A DNA stretch of 64,000 nt, taken from contig NZ_RBKT01000001.1 of assembly GCF_003633685.1 (NCBI RefSeq), forward strand, positions 3,720,001 to 3,784,000, read 5' to 3'. Position 1 is the first letter of the stretch. Every line of letters begins with the position of its first letter. The DNA comes from Micromonospora pisi (lineage in GTDB: Bacteria; Actinomycetota; Actinomycetes; Mycobacteriales; Micromonosporaceae). A model generated the notes under the pieces. That model made no database searches. It was given only the letters and a program-made list of their open reading frames with translations, and was not told the origin of the DNA. This document shows, one piece after another, positions 1 to 7,652 of this stretch. Made by a program: the position numbers and the translations under genes.

Positions 1-570
1 CGCCAGGTCGTAGAAGACCGTGGCGCGGTAGTTGTTCCCGTTGTACTCCGTGGTGCCGTCGCCGACCTCGACCACCAGGCCACCGGGCGAGCGGATCAGC
101 AGCGGCAACGCGTAGTGGCTGGTGATCAGGTGGGTGTCGATCGCCAGGCGGAGCGTACGCAGCCCGTCGGCGAGTGAGTGCTGCCAGAGCGACTGGTCCC
201 AACCGATCATCGGATCGGCGCCCCACACGTCGTTGACCAGTACGTCCAGCTTTCCCTGCTCCCGGTCGATCCGTTGGACCAGCGCCTCGACCCGCTCCGG
301 CACCAGATGGTCGACCGGCACCGCGATGCCGACGCCGCCGGCCTCGTTGACGAGTTCCGCGGTCTCCTCGATGGTCTCGGGTCGGTCCAGTTCCGAGCGT
401 TGCTCACGGGTGCTGCGACCGGTGGCGTAGACGGTGGCGCCGGCAGCGCCGAGCTGCACCGCGATCTGCCGGCCGGCTCCTCGGGTCGCCCCGGCGACCA
501 GCGCGATCCTGCCGGTCAGTGGGCGTTCCGTTCGGTTCCTGTCGGGACTCATGTCGACGAGTTGGCTCAT
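1..570 (-). CDS. SDR family oxidoreductase, 3' part cut by window edge
   Basis: Reading leftward from ATG 570 gives 190 residues that stay open to base 1. Residues 27-34 read GATRGAGR, the glycine-rich NAD(P)-binding turn of short-chain dehydrogenases. A later NDVWG stands where the family has NNAG. The catalytic Tyr-x-x-x-Lys part lies beyond the edge, so activity cannot be judged and the substrate is unknown. A second in-frame ATG at 552 is an equally possible start; neither has a clear Shine-Dalgarno sequence. A 20-bp inverted repeat lies 10 bp upstream of the first ATG. The family call is firm; the specific reaction is not. Confidence 0.85.
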   Translation of the reverse strand, partial: MSQLVDMSPDRNRTERPLTGRIALVAGATRGAGRQIAVQLGAAGATVYATGRSTREQRSELDRPETIEETAELVNEAGGVGIAVPVDHLVPERVEALVQRIDREQGKLDVLVNDVWGADPMIGWDQSLWQHSLADGLRTLRLAIDTHLITSHYALPLLIRSPGGLVVEVGDGTTEYNGNNYRATVFYDLA

Positions 571-580
571 GTCGACGACG

Positions 581-600
581 TTGTCAGCAAAACCTGACAA
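581..600. promoter_or_regulatory. inverted repeat, candidate repressor operator
   Basis: TTGTCAG and CTGACAA form a perfect 7-bp inverted repeat around a 6-bp centre, just upstream of the SDR start. Size and symmetry fit a dimeric repressor such as a TetR protein (inference). No regulator gene is next to it in this window. Confidence 0.45.
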
Positions 601-674
601 CCGATGGCAACTTTTCCGGCCTCCCGAACAAAAACCCGTTCGGCCGAAGCAGCCGGTACGCGATCATCTCCGGT

Positions 675-1358
675 ATGCGCCTGCTCCTCGCCGGGATCGT
701 CGGCTCGACCGCGTACGGCCTGGCCCGCCCGGGGTCCGACGTGGACCGGCTCGGTCTATTCGCCGCGCCCACGGTCGCCTTCCACGGGCTGCACCCGCCG
801 CAGGCGTCGATCGTGACCACGTCACCGGACCGGACCCTGCACGAGGCGGGCAAGTGGTGCCGGCTGGCACTGAGCGGCAACCCGACCGCGACCGAGTTGG
901 TCTGGCTGCCCGACGAGTTGTACGAGACCCGGACCGACCTGGGCGACCGGCTGGTCGGCCTCCGTACGGCATTCCTGGCCGCTCCCCGGGTCCGGGCCGC
1001 CTACCTCGGTTACGCCGGCCAGCAGTTCCGCAAGCTCGAGTCGCGCGGCGACGGTACGTTCTCGGCCGACACCCGGCGACGGACCGCCAAACACGCCCGC
1101 CACCTGGCCCGCCTCGTCCACCAGGGCCGCGTGCTGTACGCGACCGGCCGGCTGCCGATCCGGCTCGACGACCCCCGGTCCTTCGTGGACTTCGGCGATC
1201 GGGTCGCCGCCGGGGAGGTGGACGAGGCACGTGCGCTGCTGGCCGAGGCCGAACGGGACTTCGACACCATCCGCAGCCCGTTGCCGGAACAGCCGGACGA
1301 GCCGGCCGTCGAGAGCTGGCTGCTCGACGTACGCGCGGCGAACCTGCCGCAGGACTAG
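675..1358 (+). CDS. RlaP-type nucleotidyltransferase domain protein
   Basis: This 227-residue protein has the polymerase-beta nucleotidyltransferase signature near its N-terminus: Gly10-Ser11 in GSTAYGL, followed by Asp22 and Asp24 in SDVD, the expected metal-binding pair. The layout fits the predicted nucleotidyltransferase family linked to RNA repair (RlaP-like, COG3541). The remainder is helical and unassigned. I chose ATG 675 because the conserved motif starts nine residues after it; the upstream in-frame extension looks non-coding. It is divergent from the SDR gene and ends 4 bp before the convergent AlaX gene. The substrate cannot be told from sequence. Confidence 0.75.
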   Translation: MRLLLAGIVGSTAYGLARPGSDVDRLGLFAAPTVAFHGLHPPQASIVTTSPDRTLHEAGKWCRLALSGNPTATELVWLPDELYETRTDLGDRLVGLRTAFLAAPRVRAAYLGYAGQQFRKLESRGDGTFSADTRRRTAKHARHLARLVHQGRVLYATGRLPIRLDDPRSFVDFGDRVAAGEVDEARALLAEAERDFDTIRSPLPEQPDEPAVESWLLDVRAANLPQD

Positions 1359-1362
1359 CCGG

Positions 1363-2100
1363 TCACTCGACCAGGCGGACCCGTACCCGGCGGTTGGCCT
1401 TGCCCTTGCTCTCCACCTTGACCACCTGGACCTTGCCGATCTGGGCGGTCGAGGCGACGTGCGTGCCCCCGTCGGCCTGTACGTCCAGCCCGACGATGTC
1501 GACGATCCGGATCTCCTGCTCGTCGGCGGGGATCAGGTTGCTCTGGGTCCGGATGATGTCCGGCAGCGCCAGCGCCTGGTCGCGCGGCAGCACCTTCACC
1601 GCCACCGAGCGGTCGGCCGCCACCTCGACGTTGACCAGTTCCTCCAGCCGGGTCTTGAAGTCGGCCGGCACCTCGGGCAGGTTGAAATCCATCCGGGCCT
1701 CGCCCGGTTCCATGCTGTTGCCGGTGACGAGGGCACCGAAGTCCCGGAACACCACCCCGCAGAGCACGTGCAGCCCGGAGTGGGTGCGCATCAGCATGGT
1801 GCGCCGGGTCTCCTCAAGCGCGCCGGTGACGGCGGTGCCGACCGGTGGGACCGGATCGCCCTCGGCCGGGATCAGGTAGAGGTCGTCGCCCTTGTGGGTG
1901 CCGACGATACGGGTCTGCGTGCCCTGCCAGAGCAGCACACCGTGGTCCGGCGGCTGGCCGCCGCCACCCGGGTAGAACGCCGAACGGTCCAGCACGATCC
2001 CCCGGTCCGGGTCGACGTGCACCACCGTGCACGTCCACTCCCGCAGGGTCGGGTCAGCGAGGTCGAGCCGAACCGTGTGGCCATGTTGAGTAACACCCAT
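1363..2100 (-). CDS. alaX: alanyl-tRNA editing protein AlaX
   Basis: At 245 residues this fits a free-standing AlaX editing domain, which removes serine or glycine wrongly attached to tRNA-Ala. It carries YPGGGGQP (residues 43-50), the His-x-x-x-His zinc pair as HSGLH (His107, His111), and GGTHV with His214. The Cys normally four residues before that last His (CGGTH) is Asp210 here, so one zinc ligand is replaced. It is a single gene convergent with the nucleotidyltransferase. A TAACCT hexamer ends 8 nt before the ATG, suggesting a leaderless message. Confidence 0.88.
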   Translation of the reverse strand: MGVTQHGHTVRLDLADPTLREWTCTVVHVDPDRGIVLDRSAFYPGGGGQPPDHGVLLWQGTQTRIVGTHKGDDLYLIPAEGDPVPPVGTAVTGALEETRRTMLMRTHSGLHVLCGVVFRDFGALVTGNSMEPGEARMDFNLPEVPADFKTRLEELVNVEVAADRSVAVKVLPRDQALALPDIIRTQSNLIPADEQEIRIVDIVGLDVQADGGTHVASTAQIGKVQVVKVESKGKANRRVRVRLVE

Positions 2101-2108
2101 GCCCAGGC

Positions 2109-2114
2109 AGGTTA
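2109..2114 (-). promoter_or_regulatory. -10 box of alaX
   Basis: TAACCT on the minus strand ends 8 nt before the start codon at 2100, so the transcript would be almost leaderless. No clear -35. Confidence 0.4.
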
Positions 2115-2169
2115 CTCGTCCGGCCGGTCCCGCTCGTCGAACCCGCCTGGCTGTTCTCGTCGAACCCGG

Positions 2170-3057
2170 CTAGCTGTTGAGGAACTGGGACACGCGGGCG
2201 CGCAGATCCGCCCGGTGGGTCCAGAGCACGCCAGGACGGTCGTAGACCTGGAGTGTGGCGTCGGGCAGGGCGGCGGCGAGTTGCTCGGCGACGGCGAGCG
2301 GGTGCAGGTCGTCCCCGGCGCAGCCGATCACCAACGAACGGGCGGTGACCGCGCCGAGCGACGCGGCGTCCGAGACCGCAACCTCGTCCGGCAGGCTGGC
2401 CAGCCCCGCCGCCAACCCGTCCCGCATCAACTGGTCGATCCGTTGGCGCAGGTACGCCCAACCGGCCGGGGTGTTCCGCACCGCGGGCGGCAGTTCGGCG
2501 GCGGCGGCCTCGGCGACCGTACCGGCCTCACCGCTCTCGACCGCCTCCAGCAACGCGGTCAGCCGCTCCCGGGCCGCCGCCGGCCGAGGTTGGTCGAGCA
2601 CCGCCGGCAGGAAGAAGACCGCCCGGTCGAACCGTTCCGGGCTCTCGGAGAGCAACCGGGTCAGCGCACCGGCGCCGAGACTGACACCGACCGCGCGGGT
2701 GGCCCGGCTCAGGTCGGCGATCGCCCGCAGGTCCCGGGCGAGGTCCGCGTAGCTCCACCTGCCGTCCGGCGCGTCCGACCGGCCGTGGCCACGGAACTGG
2801 AAGAAGACCCGGCGCCCACTGACCGCGCTGCCCAGTGGCCGGGTGACCGCGATGCCGCCGCCGAGCCCGTGCGCGAAGACGGTCACCGGGTCGCCGGCAC
2901 CGGTGATCAACCGCTCCAGCCGTACGCCGTGCGGGGTGGTGACGAGTTCGGTCTCCGGCTCGGGCAGGGCGGGACGCCCGGTTCGAGGTGCACTCGGACC
3001 GGGTCCGTACGTCCGTGGCCCGCCGTCAGGAGGTGGAGGCCAGCGGAAATCTCTCAC
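2170..3057 (-). CDS. alpha/beta hydrolase
   Basis: A 295-residue alpha/beta-hydrolase fold. It has an oxyanion-hole HG in FAHGLGGG, the FRGHGRSD loop, and the nucleophile elbow GVSLGAG. A late Asp (GDDLHP) and a His near the C-terminus (WTHR) are candidates for the rest of the triad. The first 35 residues are proline-rich and probably disordered. Its GTG start overlaps the stop of the upstream DUF2516 gene by 4 nt (GTGA), so the two are probably translationally coupled. Substrate unknown. Confidence 0.8.
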   Translation of the reverse strand: MRDFRWPPPPDGGPRTYGPGPSAPRTGRPALPEPETELVTTPHGVRLERLITGAGDPVTVFAHGLGGGIAVTRPLGSAVSGRRVFFQFRGHGRSDAPDGRWSYADLARDLRAIADLSRATRAVGVSLGAGALTRLLSESPERFDRAVFFLPAVLDQPRPAAARERLTALLEAVESGEAGTVAEAAAAELPPAVRNTPAGWAYLRQRIDQLMRDGLAAGLASLPDEVAVSDAASLGAVTARSLVIGCAGDDLHPLAVAEQLAAALPDATLQVYDRPGVLWTHRADLRARVSQFLNS

Positions 3058-3368
3058 CAGAAGCCTTTGCCGTCGGTGAGGTCACGCAGGCCGGGCCGCA
3101 CGTCGAGCAGGTAGATCAGGGCGGCCGCGATGCCGATCAGACCGAAGATGGTGATGACACCGCCGAGCAGCAGGGTCATGACCATGCAGACGGCGAGGAT
3201 GGCGATCCAGCCCCCCTTGGGCAGGGTGCCGATCGCCGGGAACGCGTCCGACCTTTGTGTGATCGCGTGCACCAGGGCCACCCCCTCGATGATGAGGGCG
3301 AGGATGCGGAGCGCCAGCTCAATGACGTACCGGACATCGGCGTAGAAGATCGGCGCGGCAGTATCCAT
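3054..3368 (-). CDS. DUF2516 family membrane protein
   Basis: A 104-residue protein with a hydrophobic segment at about residues 9-33 and a longer one at about 50-88. Length and pattern fit the actinobacterial DUF2516 family, whose function is not known. In Mycobacterium tuberculosis a relative lies beside an XRE regulator and hbhA (Rv0474-Rv0476, from memory), the same set seen here at 3054-4749. A TAAGCT hexamer ends 7 nt before the ATG, and a long hairpin separates it from the HBHA-like gene, so it probably starts its own transcript and continues into the hydrolase. Confidence 0.85.
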   Translation of the reverse strand: MDTAAPIFYADVRYVIELALRILALIIEGVALVHAITQRSDAFPAIGTLPKGGWIAILAVCMVMTLLLGGVITIFGLIGIAAALIYLLDVRPGLRDLTDGKGFW

Positions 3369-3375
3369 GCCGTGA

Positions 3376-3381
3376 AGCTTA
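3376..3381 (-). promoter_or_regulatory. -10 box of the DUF2516 gene
   Basis: TAAGCT on the minus strand, 7 nt from the ATG at 3368, lying just beyond the terminator of the upstream gene. This spacing implies a leaderless mRNA. Confidence 0.5.
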
Positions 3382-3385
3382 TGTC

Positions 3386-3427
3386 GACAACCCCGGGTAC
3401 GGGCTACTTGCCGTACCCGGGGTTGTC
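3386..3427 (-). terminator. terminator hairpin after the HBHA-like gene
   Basis: A perfect 17-bp inverted repeat (arms 3386-3402 and 3411-3427) with an 8-nt loop, starting 9 bp after the HBHA-like stop codon. There is no U-tract, as is common for hairpin terminators in high-GC actinobacteria. Confidence 0.75.
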
Positions 3428-3436
3428 CGGCCGCGT

Positions 3437-4141
3437 CTACTTCTCGTCGCTGGCCGGGGTGCGCTTCGCCGACCGGGCCACGCCGGTCTTCGTGGCGGCG
3501 GCCTTGGTGGCCGGCGCCTTGGCGGCGGTGGCCTTGGTCGTCGTCCGGGCCGGGGTACGGGTGGCCTTGGTCGCCACGGCCTTGGCCACGGTCTCCTTCG
3601 TCGCCAGCGCCTCCGGGGTGACGGTCACCTCAGCCGGGGCCTTGGGCGCGTCGGCGCCGGCGGCCTGTGCCGGTACAGCGGGGGCCGGTGCCGGCGCCTC
3701 GGCCGGGGTGCCGACCGAGGCGACCACCCGTTCACCCCGGGCCACCATGGCACCGTAGGCGGCGACGGCCCGCTCGGAGGCGCTGTGCGCACCGGAGACC
3801 ACGACCGCGGCGTTGCGGATCGCGGCCGTACGCAGCCGGCTGACGTCCAGCTCCGCGCCGACCGTGCGGCCCCGCAGGCTGGTCGCGGTGGTGTTCGCGG
3901 TACGCAGCGCCTCGGCAGCCCGCTCGCGCAGCTCGGCGGCACCGACCGTGGCCTTCTCGCGCAGCTCGGTCGTGTTGATGGCAACGGCCTTCTCGCGCAG
4001 TTCGGCAGTGCTGGTCGCGGCCTTCTCGGTCAGCTCGGTGACGACGGCGGGGAGCTTGCGCAGCTGCTCCAGGGCGAGGTCGCCGATGCCGGCGGCGGCG
4101 TAGAGAGGGGTGGGGATACGAGGGGTCCGGGGGTCGGTCAT
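3437..4141 (-). CDS. HBHA-like coiled-coil protein with Lys/Ala/Thr-rich tail
   Basis: A 234-residue protein with no obvious signal peptide. Residues from about 15 to 140 are Ala/Glu/Arg-rich and heptad-like, with ELREKA and ELRERA repeats, as in the coiled coil of mycobacterial heparin-binding haemagglutinin. The C-terminal 60 residues are Lys/Ala/Thr repeats such as ATKAAATK, resembling the HBHA heparin-binding tail. A strong GAGGAGG sits before ATG 4141. The gene overlaps its XRE regulator by 4 nt (ATGA), so both come from one mRNA. Adhesion or surface roles are known for HBHA itself; for this non-pathogen relative the role is inference. Confidence 0.7.
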   Translation of the reverse strand: MTDPRTPRIPTPLYAAAGIGDLALEQLRKLPAVVTELTEKAATSTAELREKAVAINTTELREKATVGAAELRERAAEALRTANTTATSLRGRTVGAELDVSRLRTAAIRNAAVVVSGAHSASERAVAAYGAMVARGERVVASVGTPAEAPAPAPAVPAQAAGADAPKAPAEVTVTPEALATKETVAKAVATKATRTPARTTTKATAAKAPATKAAATKTGVARSAKRTPASDEK

Positions 4142-4749
4142 GACTGCTCCTCCTCGACCGCTGGCGCGGTCTTCCGGACCGCCTTGCGGGCGGTCCGCTT
4201 GGCGGGTTGGGGGGCGTTCGGCGATGGCGCGGTGCCCGACTCGGTTCGCGCCACCGACTCGAGTGCGTCGTCGATCGCCGTACTGCCGCCGTCGGCCGGT
4301 CCGGTGGTGGTGCTGGTCGGCGCGGTCGGCGGTGTGCTGGTGGCGGTCGTGGTCTCCGCCGGCGTGCTGGTCTCGGACTCCGCCGGCGTGCTGGTCTCGG
4401 CGAGGCGCGCGTTCTCCCGCCGGAACGTCTCGTAGATCTGGCTCAGCGACTGCTTCTGCGGCATGGTCAGGTCGGGGTCGGCCGCGATCGAGGCGAGCAC
4501 CCCGTGCCCCTCCTTGTCGTCGAGCAGGCCGGCCCGCAGGTACATGACCGGCGTCGACACCCGTAGGGCGCTGGCGAGTTGCTGGAGAACCTCCGCACTC
4601 GGCTTGCGCAGTCCACGCTCGATCTGGCTCAGGTAGGGGTTGCTCACCCCGGCCTGGTCGGCGAGCTGCCGCAGCGAGATCTTCGCGTTGCGGCGCAGGT
4701 CGCGGATGAACCCACCGACGTCGCGGGGCAGGTCCTTGGGGTTCGCCAT
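4138..4749 (-). CDS. XRE-family helix-turn-helix regulator
   Basis: This 203-residue protein has an N-terminal Cro/CI-type HTH (about residues 12-66: SLRQLADQAGVSNPYLSQIE) and a long Thr/Ser/Pro-rich, low-complexity C-terminal half. It is the first gene of a two-gene operon with the HBHA-like gene, as in the mycobacterial Rv0474-hbhA pair. I chose ATG 4749 because TACCGT ends 7 nt upstream, fitting a leaderless start; a TTG at 4785 would give 12 more residues and would cover that box. Phased CGCTAGC repeats upstream suggest autoregulation (inference). Confidence 0.85.
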   Translation of the reverse strand: MANPKDLPRDVGGFIRDLRRNAKISLRQLADQAGVSNPYLSQIERGLRKPSAEVLQQLASALRVSTPVMYLRAGLLDDKEGHGVLASIAADPDLTMPQKQSLSQIYETFRRENARLAETSTPAESETSTPAETTTATSTPPTAPTSTTTGPADGGSTAIDDALESVARTESGTAPSPNAPQPAKRTARKAVRKTAPAVEEEQS

Positions 4750-4756
4750 GTCCTCG

Positions 4757-4762
4757 ACGGTA
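4757..4762 (-). promoter_or_regulatory. -10 box of the XRE/HBHA-like operon
   Basis: TACCGT on the minus strand, 7 nt upstream of ATG 4749. It decides the start codon of the XRE gene. Confidence 0.5.
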
Positions 4763-4770
4763 GTTCGCGG

Positions 4771-4809
4771 CGCTAGCTGTTGCAAGCAAAACGCTAGCCA
4801 CAGTTAGCG
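4771..4809. promoter_or_regulatory. helically phased CGCTAGC repeats, candidate XRE operator
   Basis: CGCTAGC occurs at 4771-4777 and again at 4792-4798, 21 bp apart or two helical turns. A related inverted unit, GTTAGCG, sits at 4803-4809, 11 bp further. The group lies just upstream of the XRE -10 box and 45-83 bp from the divergent hydrolase promoter. Binding by the neighbouring XRE protein is inference. Confidence 0.5.
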
Positions 4810-4853
4810 AGGTCTCATCCCGAACCACTTTGCGCCACAGGGGGCGAAGTGCG

Positions 4854-4859
4854 TAGCTT
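4854..4859 (+). promoter_or_regulatory. -10 box of the 4866 hydrolase
   Basis: TAGCTT ends 6 nt before the GTG at 4866, which supports that start over the ATG at 4872. Confidence 0.45.
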
Positions 4860-4865
4860 CCCCTG

Positions 4866-5663
4866 GTGTCGATGATCGAATTGAATGGGACCACGCTGGC
4901 CTACGACGACCTGGGTGACGGAAGCAGCGTCGTACTGCTGCACGCCGGCATCGCCGACCGCCGCATGTGGCGGCACCAGGTCGCCGTCCTCGCCCAACGT
5001 CACCGGGTACTCAGCCTGGACCTGCGCGGGTACGGCGACTCCGAACTGTCCGAGCAGTCCTTCGCCCACCACGACGACGTGGTCGGTCTGCTCGACGCAC
5101 TGGGCATCGAACGGGCCGCCCTGGTCGGTTGCTCGTTCGGTGGCGCGGTGGCGATCGACACCACGCTCGCCCACCCGGACCGGGTCACCGCGCTCGCCCT
5201 CTTCGGCTCGGCGGTCTCCGGCTACCAGTGGTCCGACGAGGCCAACGAACTCTGGGAAAACCTGATCGGCGAGGTCGACGACGGGGACTTCGACGCGGCC
5301 GCCGCGGCCGAGGTGCGGTTCTGGGTGGTGGGCCCGGGTCGGCAGCCAGCCGATGTGGACCCCGCACTGCGCGAGCTCGCCCAGGAGATGGACCGTCGTG
5401 CGCTCGCCGCCGAGGCGGCGCTCGGCAACGTCGAGGTACGCGAACTCGACCCGCCCGCGATCGAACGGCTCGCCGACATCAAGGTGCCGGTGCTGGTCGG
5501 GGCGGGTGCGGCCGACGTACCGGACATCTCCCGACTGGCCGACACGATCGCCGCCCAGGTGCCGGGGGCGGTCCGGCTGCCGGACGTACCCGACGCCGGC
5601 CACCTGCTCCCCCTGGAACGCCCCACCCCGGTCAACGACGCCCTGCTGAACTTCCTCCCCTAA
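4866..5663 (+). CDS. alpha/beta hydrolase
   Basis: A 265-residue alpha/beta hydrolase with the oxyanion-hole motif LLHAG, the nucleophile elbow GCSFGG, and a terminal His in DAGHLLPLERP. It resembles the 3-oxoadipate enol-lactonase/esterase branch, but no neighbouring gene points to a pathway. The GTG start has TAGCTT 6 nt upstream and no Shine-Dalgarno, so the message is probably leaderless. It ends at a 57-bp perfect palindrome shared with the convergent asparaginase gene. Confidence 0.82.
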   Translation: MSMIELNGTTLAYDDLGDGSSVVLLHAGIADRRMWRHQVAVLAQRHRVLSLDLRGYGDSELSEQSFAHHDDVVGLLDALGIERAALVGCSFGGAVAIDTTLAHPDRVTALALFGSAVSGYQWSDEANELWENLIGEVDDGDFDAAAAAEVRFWVVGPGRQPADVDPALRELAQEMDRRALAAEAALGNVEVRELDPPAIERLADIKVPVLVGAGAADVPDISRLADTIAAQVPGAVRLPDVPDAGHLLPLERPTPVNDALLNFLP

Positions 5664-5667
5664 CAAC

Positions 5668-5724
5668 GCGTAAGGAAGGGCCCCTTATTAACGCATAGCG
5701 TTAATAAGGGGCCCTTCCTTACGC
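5668..5724. repeat. long palindrome, copy 1 of 6 (bidirectional terminator)
   Basis: Two perfect 27-nt complementary arms (5668-5694 and 5698-5724) around a 3-nt loop, filling the gap between two convergent genes. The core is AAGGAAGGGCCCCTT. The right arm stops exactly at the asparaginase stop codon. The same core recurs at five other places in the window. Confidence 0.9.
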
Positions 5725-6681
5725 TCAGAGGGGGCGGATGGCGCCGACCGGGACGCCGCCGCCGAACAGCGGCACATCGGCCAGCTCGTCCAGCACGGGT
5801 GCGGCCACACCCAGCTTGCGCAGCGCCGTGACCAGCACCGGCATCCGGGCTCGGGCGGCCCCGTCGTCGATCTTGAGCGCCACCGCGCCGACCCCGGGCA
5901 GGGCGGCCACCAGTACGCCCTCCGCCCCGACCTTGGAGAGCAATCCGGGCACCCCGGTCATCAGCAGGTTGTCCTCGGCCCCGGTGCCGGAGACCAGGTC
6001 CGGGTGGGCCCGCATCGCGTCGGCGACGGTCCGCTCGACCGAACCCGGCGCCCCCGAGACCAGGCGCAGGAACCCGCTAGCAAGCCCGGTCAGCGAGACC
6101 GCGAGCACCGGGGCGCCACAGCCGTCGACCCCGGTCGCCGCCACCTGCTCACCGGTGAAGTCCTCGATCGCCGTACGCAGCCGCTGCTGCAACGGGTGCT
6201 CGGGCCGCCAGTACCCGTCCACCGGCCAGCCGGCGGCGAGACAGGTCAGCAGCATCCCGGTGTGCTTGCCGGAGCAGTTCATCAGGATCCGGGCCGGTCC
6301 GCCACCAGCCCGGTAGACCTCCGCCCGCGCCGCCTCGCTCACCGGCAGGTCGGGTGGGCAGCGCAGAGCCGATGCGGTCAGGCCACCGCTGCGCAACATG
6401 GCCTCGACTCTGGCCACGTGGAAATCCTCGCCGTAGTGGCTGCCGCAGACCAGTGCCAGGTCGGCCGCGTCGACCAGCCGCAGACCGGAACGAAGCATCC
6501 CGATCGCCTGCATCGGCTTGCTGGACGAACGCGGAAAGATCGGCGAACGTACGTCGCCCACCGAGGAGACAACCGCACCGTCCGCGCCGAGGAGCACCAC
6601 CGAACCCCGGTGGGTTCCCTCGACGAAACCGGACCGGACCACCTCGGCGAGCGGCTCGCCGCCCGCGTAGCTCTGTGCCAT
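5725..6681 (-). CDS. asparaginase (Rhizobium etli type)
   Basis: This 318-residue enzyme hydrolyses asparagine to aspartate and ammonia. It belongs to the family of the R. etli inducible asparaginase, not the EcAII type. It shows RSSSKPMQA (Ser52-Lys55), NCSGKH (Cys136, Ser137, Lys139) and DGCGAP (Cys188), which match the catalytic Ser-Lys pairs and the zinc-binding Cys/Lys/Cys of that family. It is a single gene. TAAGTT ends 8 nt before the ATG, suggesting a leaderless message, and the palindrome at 5668-5724 ends it. Confidence 0.9.
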   Translation of the reverse strand: MAQSYAGGEPLAEVVRSGFVEGTHRGSVVLLGADGAVVSSVGDVRSPIFPRSSSKPMQAIGMLRSGLRLVDAADLALVCGSHYGEDFHVARVEAMLRSGGLTASALRCPPDLPVSEAARAEVYRAGGGPARILMNCSGKHTGMLLTCLAAGWPVDGYWRPEHPLQQRLRTAIEDFTGEQVAATGVDGCGAPVLAVSLTGLASGFLRLVSGAPGSVERTVADAMRAHPDLVSGTGAEDNLLMTGVPGLLSKVGAEGVLVAALPGVGAVALKIDDGAARARMPVLVTALRKLGVAAPVLDELADVPLFGGGVPVGAIRPL

Positions 6682-6689
6682 GATCCCAG

Positions 6690-6695
6690 AACTTA
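6690..6695 (-). promoter_or_regulatory. -10 box of the asparaginase gene
   Basis: TAAGTT on the minus strand, 8 nt before ATG 6681. Confidence 0.4.
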
Positions 6696-6727
6696 GCGAG
6701 TGGCCCGACCGCCGCCTTAAGGAGCCC

Positions 6728-7567
6728 TCAGGAACGAGGCGGAAGCCTCAGCAGCTCACGGACGTCCGCACTGGTCATCGGGGGCCGCTGGGCGAGTTGG
6801 GCGAAGCCGACGGCACGCGCCACCAGTTGCATGTTCGACTCCACCGGCCGGCCCTTGGCGTACGTGACGGTGTCCTCCATGCCGACCCGGAGGTGGCCAC
6901 CGGCGGAGAGGGAGGCGAGCAGCACCGGGATGGTGCTGCGCCCGATGCCGGTGGCGGAGAACGTGGTCCCCTCCGGCAGGTCACGCAGCGACTGACGACA
7001 CGCGACCAACGCCTCGGTGGTGCCCGGCATACCGCCCGGCACCCCCATCACGAAATCGACGTGCACGTGACCGCCGGCGGGCAGGCCGTGCTTGTCGAGC
7101 AGCCGGCGCAGGGTGGTGAGCTGACCCAGGTCGAAGATCTCGTACTCGGGGGCGATGCCGCGCTCCTGCATCCGGGTGTGCAGTTCGACGATGAACTCCC
7201 ACCGGTTCAGGAACACGTCGTCGCCGAAGTTGACCGTCCCCATGGTGCAGGAGGCCATCTCGGGACCGGCGTCGAGCACGGCCAGCCGCTCCGCCTCCGG
7301 GTCGGTGACCGCCCCGCCGGTGGAAAGCTGCACGATCAGGTCGGTGTTCTCCCGTAGCGCGGCGACGGTCTCGCGCAGCCGCCCCTGGTCGAGCGTCGGC
7401 CGGGCCTGATCGTCACGGATGTGTACGTGGATCACGGCCGCGCCGAGCGCCTCGCACTCCTTCGCGGTCCGTACCAGCTCGTCCAGGGTCACCGGCAGTG
7501 CCGGGACCTCGGCCTTGGTCGATTCCGCCCCGGTCGGGGCCACCGTGATCAACGTCCCTGTTGTCAT
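6728..7567 (-). CDS. BKACE family beta-keto acid cleavage enzyme
   Basis: A 279-residue TIM-barrel protein of the DUF849/BKACE family (3-keto-5-aminohexanoate cleavage type), which condenses beta-keto acids with acetyl-CoA. The zinc pair is in HVHIRDD (His47, His49), and DFVMGVPGG is also typical. ATG 7567 is preceded at 7 nt by a good TAGGAT box, so I reject the longer in-frame extension to 7777, which runs into the neighbouring gene. There is no lysine-fermentation context, so the actual beta-keto acid is unknown. Confidence 0.87.
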   Translation of the reverse strand: MTTGTLITVAPTGAESTKAEVPALPVTLDELVRTAKECEALGAAVIHVHIRDDQARPTLDQGRLRETVAALRENTDLIVQLSTGGAVTDPEAERLAVLDAGPEMASCTMGTVNFGDDVFLNRWEFIVELHTRMQERGIAPEYEIFDLGQLTTLRRLLDKHGLPAGGHVHVDFVMGVPGGMPGTTEALVACRQSLRDLPEGTTFSATGIGRSTIPVLLASLSAGGHLRVGMEDTVTYAKGRPVESNMQLVARAVGFAQLAQRPPMTSADVRELLRLPPRS

Positions 7568-7574
7568 GCCGGCG

Positions 7575-7580
7575 ATCCTA
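7575..7580 (-). promoter_or_regulatory. -10 box of the BKACE gene
   Basis: TAGGAT on the minus strand, 7 nt before ATG 7567; it sets the start codon and implies a leaderless mRNA. Confidence 0.5.
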
Positions 7581-7652
7581 ACCAGGCCACCCGTTACCTC
7601 CGCCACACCAACCGTGCGCCGCCCGTCGACGCGCGGGTGACGCGGATCGGGC

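Noticed and set aside
5668..5724. Palindrome family as ends of a transposon (MITE with target duplication)
   Set aside because: No consistent flanking direct repeats could be seen at the six copies, and no transposase in the window; kept as a REP-like or terminator element instead.
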